NCBI GenBank assembly: GCA_030248135.1
Contig: JASANC010001770.1
Location: forward strand, 62,001 to 126,000
Source: Theristus sp. LFF4_11
Taxonomy: Eukaryota > Nematoda > Chromadorea > Monhysterida > Xyalidae
Length of the DNA stretch: 64,000 nt
Direction of reading: 5' to 3'
Shown: one piece after another, positions 1 to 11,000 of the stretch
How the letters are laid out: each line of letters starts with the position of its first letter
How positions within the stretch are numbered: position 1 is the first letter of the stretch
Position numbers and translations under genes: made by a program
The notes under the pieces: model-generated
Seen by the model: the letters and a program-made list of their open reading frames with translations, nothing else
Databases searched by the model: none
Told to the model about the DNA's origin: nothing

Positions 1-660
1 TCGGCCATAGTAGCATTTTAATTGAGTTCAGTCCACGTCTGCCGACAACTTGCGTTCAAGTGGAATAATTTTTTGAGTGCATTTTCACTGTTTTTGAATT
101 CGCGACAAAGCAGCCAATCAGCGCGCGCAAAATCAAGATGCGTCCAATCAGCACAGTGTGCTTCGACTGCACAATATTTTGTTAAAACTTTGTATGCTAA
201 GAGATTTCTAGCACAAATGCTATGAAGCTTTCTCTATTCATCGCTTATAATCCAGCCATATATCCCCAGTCAGCATTATGCGTTTGTAGTGGTACTTTTG
301 TATTAACAAAAGTTTTTCGGGTTGCATCCATGAATAATGCTTCTGCTGATGTATCTAGATACTTTAGCTTTTCGTTTTTGCATCGGCCATTTATATTTGC
401 TATTGTCGTCGTCTCTTTTGTTAGCCATTACTCTGTGTCTGCCCCTGTTCTTTGGCATAATGTGTGGTCCCTGGTTCGCTTTGTCATGCTGGCCAATGAT
501 TGCCAATGACTTTTCGTGTTTTTTTTCTGTTCGTGATTTCTGTGACTGTTTATCAGACTGTGATTGTTCAGTGAATTCATTCGACTTTTAGGCAGTTTTT
601 CTGAAAGAGTTTTCAAGTATCCTTTGTTTGTTTGTGCGTTTTGTTAGAAGTTCAGACTAT

Positions 661-926
661 TACCGTAAAGTCTTGCATATAAGGTTCCTCCCACTTATAA
701 GACCCCCACCCAAAAGTGGGCGGAGTGTCACACGGCGGGAAACCAAAAAATTCAAATTTTTGACTTGGTCACAATCCTACCCCGTTTTTAAGGCCCGAAA
801 TTCCTAATGTTCGCTTTATAAGACCTCCTCCCACTTATAAGGTTGTCACACGAAATTCCACTTTTTTCAGAAATTTTTGATTTTCAAATTTATATAAGGA
901 GACCTTATATGCAAGACTTTACGGTA
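661..926. mobile_element. MITE with perfect 25-bp terminal inverted repeats
   Basis: The left end begins TACCGTAAAGTCTTGCATAT and the right end is its exact reverse complement over about 25 bp. The 266-bp body has no coding frame and contains internal inverted pieces built on CCCACTTATAAG. The terminal TA may be either part of the repeat or a TA target duplication. It is a non-autonomous DNA element; the superfamily cannot be told from this copy. Confidence 0.8.
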
Positions 927-3005
927 TATCTATAATTTGAAGTGCTTACGCATAACGGAAGAAGACAACTGGAATTACAGAAAGCGGGAATTGCAATTTC
1001 TTAAATTAGTTTGCGGAACTTTTTTTTGATGATATCAAATCATCTAATATTGCACTTGTCTGAATTTCGGTAAAAACAGCTGCATTTTTCTTGTTTTTGC
1101 CTGAATATTTGCTCAACTAGATTCGGATATTCTTTAATTTTTTTTCCAGAGTTGAATGAAGTTTTAATTCTTTTAATTCTATAAGTTCTTTAATCCATCT
1201 TTAATCTACTCGTTAATTCAACGTGCATGTGTAGCACACAACGTTCAAATTCATTAAAAACCATTTTCAGATAAACACGTTACTTGCATTTTTTCCAGAA
1301 TCGAGAGCGATCAATGCAAACTTTTTTGTTTTTGCTTTTCTTTTTCTATCCTGAAATAAAACCAAACAATTCTTAGGCATGTGCATAAAAACCGTTTACT
1401 TGGCTTTTTCTCTCCGAGGACAACACAATCTGGTTGGACCTGGCGCGCGAAAAATTCCATTACCAGCGCATCCGCCTTTTTTGTTTTTTCTTTCGATTTT
1501 TATTCGCTCATGCGGCAAAACTTTGCAGAAAACATTATTCCATTCTTCACGTTATGCTTGTGCTGCAGCACTGTTCAATATGTAATTTTTTGTCCTTCTG
1601 TATAAAGTTTTGTATACTTGAGAATGTCAACTACATGTATGGGTGCAACAATCTGTTGACCAAACATGCGTATGTGTGTTGTTGCGTGCAAACATATTGC
1701 TTGGTTAACAAAAAAGTGTTAGCCTTTGTTCACTGTTGTTTTCTCAATGGTCAGCGCTGTTTCGAATTCCCGCCTGCGTGGACAGTTTTCCAAAATGTTC
1801 GGTACATGCTGTTTTTGTGCTGTAGTTTTGGATGTTGTGCTGAAGATGCAGAGTTTTTTTAGAAATTCATTTGGACAACATTGTGCGAGCGGACATTTAT
1901 AACTGTGAAAATCCGCTGTTTGCTATTCTGCCAGATGAACGCAGACATTGGTTCTGTCATTGCTGTAATTTGACCTTGATATGTTGCGTGACTTGTCGCG
2001 TTCTAATGCGTGTCAAAACGATAGTAAAGTGCGACACTCAAACTAACCGGCTGTTGTGGTCGAAACAGCTAATTTAGCGAATTATCATGAAAAGAGATCA
2101 TTAAATAAAGGAAAACCGATTCGCATAGGAAAAGGGCATGTGCATGCTCATGAATTAATTTATTTACGATATGTGACAACTTGAGTTGACGGAACAGTCA
2201 GTGGCCGATGATGTAATTCTCTGTTTGCTACCGTAATCGGGCTGGCGCTAGACATGATATACTCGAATTTCATGCTGTTCATACAGTTTTATCGGAGTTT
2301 CCTGCTTTTTCGCGAAATAAAATGGATGGATGGATGGACTCGCAAAATGTCCAAAAAGTTGAGGTGCAAAAAGTGAAAGAAAAACCTAAAGTATTTTGAT
2401 TGTGTTTATAAGCGGAGCGAACCGCAGCGAGCGCAGGTGCTATGTATGATGTATCAGTATGTATGATCGTGTCGAGACCCAACAATTCGGTAAATACCGT
2501 ACTTGAGTTTTTGACAATCTACAAATGTCCATGTTTTCACGGATGCTCCGAATGGAGATGACATTAACATGTACGAGTATAGAGAGGTCTAATTCGGGGT
2601 ACAAATGTGCGTTTGTTATGGTTACAGGCAACGACACAACTGTTGCAGGAAGGCTAACAGCAAACATTTCGAGTTTTTTTCGCCCACGGCATTTTAGTTT
2701 GCACGCTTTTGTCAGCTGTGAGCAGTGACTTGCGCAAGAAATCAATTTTCATGCCGTTTATTGCCGCAATGAAACTTTTTACACCGCTCTCAATCCTGCG
2801 TTTGGCACAAACTTGGTTCCCGAAATTTATTATGGCATAACATTTATGTTTCATGAATGGTAGGTATAATAACCATTTTATTGTTGTTTGCTTTTGCTGC
2901 ACGCTATTTATTGTCAATCAATATCTTTCAATCAATATTGTTTCAAATCGAAAATAACATGGGCGTTCAAAATGTGACTCGAACGCGTTTGTTGCACCAC
3001 ATGTA

Positions 3006-4111
3006 CAGAGTGGGCCAAAAAAAAGGTTCCATTTTCAAACTGCTGTCACTGGCTGGTATTTCAATATTATAAGCTGAAATTTTCAGCATTGATAAAATAT
3101 GTGATGCCATTTTTCTGACAAAATTTTCATCTAGTTTGGTCAAGTAGATTCAGTTTTACAGCACAATGTTTAAAAATTCCCAAATTTTCAAAAAAAAAAC
3201 GGATTTTTAACCAAGAATTTAACAACGAATCATTGCTCATAGACATCCAAATCATCCAAATCATCATGGTTCGGGACAGGCCAGATTCCAAACTGGCTCG
3301 CCTCGTCGATTTTGCTGGACTGCGCGTGAACATTGCGACCACAGTGTCTTTGATGCAGCAGCAATCGATGGTCGACCGGATCCACTCTTTCGGTAAAACA
3401 CGTTGCCATGCTCAAACAGATTGGTGTGCCACAAAAGAACGGACTTCCCGGTTGGCGAATCCACGTGTCGACCCAAATTGATTTACGCGAAACTGGCGAG
3501 TCACTGCAGAAAAACTTTCAGATTGCTCCCACCAGATAGCACACCAGACCCGTTGTTCTGCTGTCCACTTAACCATGACGAAACTGCAGAAAACTGAAAC
3601 TGAAACACTGTTTTTATTCAAACCGCAGAAAAACTTTTCAAAAGAAACAAATTAACAGACAGAGCAACACAGAAAACAAAAAATCAACTGAACAATTCTT
3701 TCTGTCGCAGTCGCATGGCTGCTGACTCGAGTCCGTTGTGAAACATCAGCAGAATTTCGCTCGAGGTGCTCAAATGCAATTCAAGTGTGAGACCTTTCCA
3801 CTCTGAGCGCATGATTTGAACTATTACGGGTATCCAAAAAGACCAATTTGTCACCTTGCAACAGTTTCAAAATTGAATCACGCATCTTGATACTAAATTT
3901 TTCTTGCACTCATTTCAGTCAATTTGTTGATTTTTCGAGCTTTTTAAAAAATCTGCCACAGTGACCGCTAGGAATTATATATCGGAAAAAAATTTTTGTC
4001 AGTAAAATGGCAACGCATGTTTTATCAGTGCTGAAAATTTCAGCTCATAATATTAAAACACCAGCCAGTGACAGCAGTTTGAAAATGGAACCTTTTTTTT
4101 GGCCCACCCTG
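3006..4111 (-). mobile_element. Mariner/Tc1-like element, copy A (defective)
   Basis: The ends are CAGAGTGGGCC and its inverted counterpart GGCCCACCCTG, flanked on both sides by TA, which is the target duplication of Tc1/mariner elements. The inverted repeats run inward for about 110 bp with few differences and include GCTGAAATTTTCAGCA. Inside, on the minus strand, is a decayed transposase N-terminus (3124-3576). No DDE catalytic part is present, so the copy could move only with a transposase supplied elsewhere. Confidence 0.88.
3124..3576 (-). pseudogene. Transposase N-terminal remnant (IS630/mariner-type)
   Basis: From the ATG at 3576 the minus strand reads MVKWTAEQRVWCAIWWEQ, typical of the first helix-turn-helix of a widespread IS630/mariner transposase family. 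After about 35 residues the frame shifts. A second frame then gives SGSGRPSIAAASKTLWSQ and the third gives RSPAKSTRRASLESGLS, which match the GRP linker and second helix-turn-helix of such proteins. At least two frameshifts and loss of the whole DDE domain make it a relic. Frame order and motifs are read directly; the family name comes from remembered relatives. Confidence 0.75.
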
Positions 4112-4502
4112 TAGTTATATGTATGTTTGAATCCGTTTTCTACTACCAATTAGCGAGGCACACGATAACCAATCAACTAATTACCCGAAAATGCGTTTAG
4201 AATAAACAATTTTTCAATGTCAACAGAGGTACGTACGTATTGGAAACAATACTGGAATTCAAATAAATTCAAAACTTGTCACTTTTTTTTAAACTAATTG
4301 ATTTTCAGTGAAATATTGAGTGCTTTTGGTAATGGAATGTACACGGACATACTGTACATCAAATTAATCAATTATAGCTACGCTTCACTAGCTAGTAGCT
4401 AAGACATTACCAATATATTGTTATAGTACATATTCAACAACGCAAACAACGAAAAATCAATCCATAGAAAACTGAAACATTTTGCAAAAATAATCAAAAA
4501 TC

Positions 4503-4993
4503 ATGTCGTCAATCGAAGAAGAATTTCAATCGGAGCACTCAAGTGCGGTGCGAGACGACCAACACGACGAGGAGGAGTTGGCGAGCAGCAGTGTGACAGC
4601 GACGTCGTTCACAATGAAACACAACAGTCACCAACGGGTGCAGCGAACCACAAGCAACAGCAACACTGAGACCAGCCAATCAACGAGCGCGCAACACACG
4701 GGCGGCATTTGTGCGTGTCTCAGTTGTCAGCATTTTGTTTCATTCTGATTAGGAGGACTGAGTGACTGACGTGCGGCGTTTCCACGGCAATTCGTTTGAG
4801 TTTTTTTGTTTGATCAACCTTTTTTACGGTATATCAGGCATTTGCTGACCAACAGCAACATGTCGGTGAGCGTGGTACAAAAAAGAAGCACGCAACACCA
4901 CATTTCGCCATAGACCACCGTTTTCTACTCTCGCAGTCTCTCGCGTGCGTCGGTTCTTTCGCAGTAAATCGCAGTGCGCTAACAGTCGCAGCG

Positions 4994-5069
<76 letters not shown>

Positions 5070-8000
5070 GCGTTGCTCCTCGAAACGCCAGAAAAACAGC
5101 ACCAGCAGCGGCAGGAGTCATCGGTTCAGTCGCCGCCGTGCGCTGATGCACAAGAGTGTCAGTAGTGTGATCAACCACGACGCAGAGTTTGAGTGGTATA
5201 ATTCGTTGAACCGCTCGAAAAGCACGGACACCGACGAATCAACGGTCGCTCATCAGAATCACGTCATGCATGTGAGTTTACACTTACGGGTTCATAATCA
5301 CTTACAATATACGGGTTTGCTTGATTGATTGATTTTATTCTGTACACATTGCAAGTGTCAGGCATATGCACAAGGAAAGCACTGTTTCCAGACCAGCAAA
5401 GCTGGGCACACAGCCGATAAGCTGGGCGCAGAACTCGGTTACCAGTTTGAAACGTTATTATTTTGCCGCATTTCAAAAGTCACGGCTCGCACATTCTTTC
5501 TCGGATGTTCTCAGCGGTTGTGTACGCCATAAACGCCATTTTTCTGTGGTAAAACACCTTCGGCGGTTTTGCCTGGTATCCGACGCACTGAGAAGCCAGG
5601 GGGCACCGCGCTGGCGAAACCGCAAACAGCGAACATTATGTATTTAATCTATTATTATATTATTCTATTATACAGGGTGGGCCAAAAAAAGGTTCCATTT
5701 TCAAACTGCTGTCACTGGCTGGCATTTCAATATTATGAGCTGAAATTTTCAGCATTGATAAAACATGTGATGCCATTTTTCTGACAAAACTTTTATCCAG
5801 TTTGGTCAAGTAGATTCAGTTTTACAGCACAATGTTTAAAAATTCCCAAATTTTCAAAAAACGGATTTTTAACCAAGAATTTAACAACGAATCATTGCTC
5901 ATAGACATCCAAATCATCATCAAGGTTTGTCGTCCGGCAGCGGCTGGATGGAATTTTACGCGAAACTGGCGAGTCACTGCAGAAAAACTTTCAGATTGCT
6001 CCCACCAGATAGCACACCAGACCCGTTGTTCTGCTGTCCACTTAACCATGACGAAACTGTAGAAAACTGAAACTGAAACACTGTTTTTATTCAAACCGCA
6101 GAAAAACTTTTCAAAAGAAACAAATTAACAGACAGAGCAACACAGAGAACAAAAAATCAACTGAACAATTCTTTCTGTCGCAGTCGCATGGCTGCTGACT
6201 CGAGTCCGTTGTGAAACATCAGAATTTCGCTCGAGGTGCTCAAATGCAATTCAAGTGTGAGACCTTTGCACTCTGAGCGCATGATTTGAACTATCACGGG
6301 TATCCAAAAAGACCAATTTGTCACCTTCGCAACAGTTTCAAAATTGAATCACGCATCTTGATACTAATTTTTTCTTGCACTCATTTCAGTCAATTTGTTG
6401 ATTTTTCGAGCTTTTTAGAAAATCTGCCACAGTGAGCGCTAGGAATTATATATCGGAAAAAAAAATTTTGTCAGTAAAATGGCAACGCATGTTTTATCAG
6501 TGCTGAAAATTTCAGCTCATAATATTAAAACACCAGCCAGTGACAGCAGTTTGAAAATGGAACCTTTTTTTTGGCCCACCCTGTATTTATCCCTATGATC
6601 TGCAGCTGACGATGCCGCACGCCGCCAGCTCCGCCTCGTGCTACACGTTCGTCAGCCAAAGCGACGAGCGGCCGTCGCCCGGCGCGGGCATTTCGTTCGC
6701 AGCCGTAGTGGCAAACGTGCCCACGACGGGCGAACAGCAATCGGCAGCGAAACACACCATGAACAACCAACAGCAACAACGAAAAGCGAACGGCCAGTCG
6801 CGCACGAGACGAAATGGACTGTGCGTGTTGTTCTAATTATTATTATTGGTTATTACGAAAAGACTACTTACCCTTATGGAATACGGTATTTGGTCTTGAC
6901 GAGATTTTTCTCAACTGCTACGATCCGCACGAAGAATTCCCAAAGTGAAAAGAGATGAAGAGAACCTGGTAGTTTCTCTGGTCGGACACACCAGTTTGCT
7001 TGCGCGCGTGCAACTTTGACTTGCTACCGTATCCCAAGTCGCTTACCGTACCCCACTGCAGGCACATGAGCCGTCTGAGCATCGGCAGCAGCGGACGCAT
7101 CGGCCAGTTGACGGCGGCGCACGCGCTGGCGCTGACGCGCACGTGGAACACGATGAAACGCAACCGCCAGTTCATGACGTCCACCGTGCTGCGCATCATC
7201 AAGAACTACGCCGTCACGAGCACGTCCGTCTCGCGAGCGTTCGGCCTCGACGACACGCACATCGAGACGAACGACGTCAACTGTGAGTAGTGGCGTTGGG
7301 CGCTTGCGATGCAGCGATACTGGCTGATCATACGCCGTGCGACGGTGTGCGGGGTTACCAATGTGCGCCGCCCTCAAAGCCGGTGTGGCCAAACTGCCAC
7401 CGCTAAAATCTCTTGCGGGCTCGGTACCCAACACCGTCGCACGGGTATGCTGCTTGGCGCACTGCTGGTGTGGGACACCAAGGAAAATCTTTGGGTGTGG
7501 CCGGGTATACTATTGTGGATTTATTCAAACGTGTCCGGACTAAAATGACGTCATTTGCTTTAAAAAGGCCCGTTTGTCAAAGTACAGGCACTAAAATTTC
7601 AGTTTGGAGTGACTGTTTACGGAAAGAAATCGGCTAAACGGAGTCTGGTTTGCTGTGAAAGGCAAGCGCATGTTTTGCGGCACATGACGTCATTTCAGTG
7701 GGACACGTTTGAAAAAAAAGGTCATACCAGTCAAGAGAAACCCACGATAATAATTGATACTTCGTTTACCCCTGGGTTGGCAATAATATTGCGCCGATTA
7801 TATTTGCACAATCATGGTGGCCAGGCCGTGTTCGTCCGTCTGTACTGCCCCTAAAGTCGGTGTCACGAATCGCTTTGAGTTTGCCAGATGACCCGTTCAA
7901 CGTATACAAATTGTTTTTGTCGACCATGATACGTTGGCATACACTGAATTTCGGGGTAGGTCAAAATATGGCATGGTAGGTCATTCTATGGCAGTTGCAA

Positions 8001-11000
8001 AATTGCCATATTTTGATCCCCCGGTCAAAATATGGCGGGGGTCATTCTATGGCATGACAGCGGCGCTTTCGCATCACCCATCGTTCACCATGCAACCGAT
8101 GCAGGCTCCACCGGCGTTCGCCCGACTGCGCTCAGCAGCGCCAGCGCGCACGCGTCCTTCATCGTCGGCTTCCTGGACGATCTCATCTCGAACGTCGACC
8201 GTTCGACCGTTTTCGCGCCGGCGCTCGAGCGATTCGGCCGCAAACACGTTTGGCTGATCGAACGCTTCGGCGTGAAGGTGTACGACATTGGTCTGTTATA
8301 GGGGGTGCTGTATGCACGTTTGTTGGTTTTGGTTGAGCTTGCTCACCTTGGCTTATACAGGGTGAACCAAAAAAAAGGTTCCAATTCTAAAATGCTCTCA
8401 CTGGCGTGTGCTGAGGTGTTTAGAGCTGAAAATTGGAACACTATTAAAAAACAGTTGGAGGTTTTTCTGACTATTTTTTTTCACGGTATGTTGCCTCTAT
8501 CACTCACTACAGCAGAATATCTGAAAAACATGAAAAATCGACAAATGTGGTGAAATGCAGAGGGTTAATTTAGCTGTAACAAAGACTAAATGATGAACGT
8601 TGGTGACAACCTGAGTGTTCACAACTCAAAAAAAGATGAAAAAACAATATGCACACACAGTAGCTTGGAAATGCCGAATGCTGAATTGCATTTAAACAGT
8701 CATTGATCAACCTGATGTTTCACTTCGAGTCTGAGCGTGCGTGAGCGGTTCTGCCCAGAACAGATGCGAATTTATCTTTCCAGGTGCAAACTGTTTTTCT
8801 TTTTTTTAATTCACACAATTTGCCACTCTGATACAATATTTTTCACCATAGCAGACTGGTTATTTTCTGCAGTGAAAGATGCAATTCCATTTTCAGTCGT
8901 TGCTGCCATCATGGTTAAGTGGACGGCAGAGAAGCGAGTCTGGTGTGCCAATTGGTCGAAACATGCGAATAACTTTTCCATAGTGGCTCGGCAATTTGTA
9001 CAAAATTCAATTTTGCCCCGCATGACGATACATTAGTTCGGAAGTCCGTTTATGAGCAATGATAAACAGTGAGATTATGAATGAACGTTGTTTTTCGTCA
9101 AAAATCGCTATTTTTTGAAAATTGCACTGTAAAAAATGAACAGAAACGAGTAAACCAAGCAAAATTTGATCACAAAAAATTCTTAAAGTGTTCTAACAGT
9201 GTTCCAAGTTTTAAGCCATGAGGTTCTTGTTTCAGCTAAATCAACCCTCTTTATTTCACCACATTTGTCGATTTTTCATGTTTTTCAGATATTCTGCTGT
9301 AGTGAGTGATAGGGGCAACATACCGTGAAAAAAAATAGTCAGAAAAACCTCCAACTGTTTTCTAATAGTGTTCCAATTTTCAGCTCTAAACACCTCAGCA
9401 CACGCCAGTGAGAGCATTTTAGAATTGGAACCTTTTTTTTTGGTTCACCCTGTATATAGCTGGGTGGTCAATGGCTTCGGCATCCATGGCGGTACGATTT
9501 TGGTGTTTAAAAAAGTTCAGCATTTAGTTCAGTCAGTCATTCATTGTGTTCGCATCATCATGCAGTAATTGTGTTCGCCGCTTGAATGGCAAACATAACA
9601 CGCCGCTGTGAGAATGTTGTTCAACGTCAATAACTGTGTGTTCTACTCTTTCTGATACATGTGTCCCAATCATTCCCGTGCGACGGTGTGAGGTACCGAT
9701 GTGTGCATACCGCAAGAAATTTTTGGTTTGAGGGTTGTGCACTATTTTGAGGGCTGTGCACCACTTTGAGGACTGTGCACCACTTTGAGGGCTGTGCACC
9801 ACTTTGAGGGCTGTGCACCACTTTGAGGGCTGTGCACCACTTTGAGGACTGTGCACCACTTTGAGGGCTGTGCACCACTTTGAGGACTGTGCAGCACTTT
9901 GAGGACTGTGCACCACTTTGAGGGCTGTGCACCACTTTGAGGACTGTGCACCACTTTGAGGGCTGTGCACCACTTTGAGGGCTGTGCACCACTTTGAGGG
10001 CTGTGCACCACTTTGAGGGCTGTGCACCACTTTGAGGGCTGTGCACCACTTTGAGGGCTGTGCACCACTTTGAGGGCTGTGCACCCCATTGAGGGCTGTG
10101 CACCACTTTGAGGGCTGTGCACCACTTTGAGGGTTGTGCACCACTTTGAGGGCTGTGCACCACTTTGAGGACTGTGCACCACTTTGAGAGCTGTGCACCT
10201 CTTTGAGGGCTGTGCCGCACTTTGAGGGCTGTGCACCACTTTGAGGACTGTGCACCACTTTGAGGGCTGTGCACCACTTTGAGGGCTGTGCACCACTTTG
10301 AGGGCTGTGCACCACTTTGAGGACTGTGCACCACTTTGAGGGCTGTGCACCACTTTGAGGACTGTGCACCACTTTGAGGGCTGTGCAGCACTTTGAAGGC
10401 TGTGCACCACTTTGAGGACTGTGCACCACTTTGAGAGCTGTGCACCTCTTTGAGGGCTGTGCCGCACTTTGAGGGCTGTGCACCACTTTGAGGACTGTGC
10501 ACCACTTTGAGGGCTGTGCACCACTTTGAGGACTGTGCACCACTTTGAGAGCTGTGCACCTCTTTGAGGGCTGTGCCGCACTTTGAGGGCTGTGCACCAC
10601 TTTGAGGGCTGTGCACCACTTTGAGGACTGTGCACCACTTTGAGAGCTGTGCACCTCTTTGAGGGCTGTGCCGCACTTTGAGGGCTGTGCACCACTTTGA
10701 GGACTGTGCAGCACTTTGAGGGCTGTGCACCACTTTGAGGACTGTGCACCACTTTGAGGGCTGTGCACCACTTTGAGGACTGTGCACCACTTTGAGGGCT
10801 GTGCAGCACTTTGAGGGCTGTGCACCACTTTGAGGACTGCGCACCACTTTGAGAGCTGTGCACCTCTTTGAGGGCTGTGCCGCACTTTGAGGGCTGTGCA
10901 CCACTTTGAGGGCTGTGCACCACTTTGAGGGCTGTGCACCACTTTGAGGGCTGTGCACCACTTTGAGGACTGTGCACCACTTTGAGAGCTGTGCACCTCT

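Larger units (their letters stand above)
1..4502. other. Intergenic region without a recognised gene
   Basis: No open frame here has domain-like content, and no chain of exons with matching phases was found. The sequence is AT-rich with T-runs. It holds one small TIR element (661-926) and one mariner-like element (3006-4111), annotated separately. Two CCAATCAG octamers lie near positions 111-155. A promoter for the downstream globin gene is probably at the right end, but no clear core element could be picked out. Confidence 0.5.

Noticed and set aside
1379..1862. Frames of 68-142 codons rich in Cys and Phe
   Set aside because: Low complexity, no splice context, no family features, in a T-rich spacer.
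4824..5178. Minus-strand frames with poly-Leu and poly-Cys
   Set aside because: Antisense of the CAA/CAG tract in the globin-like gene.
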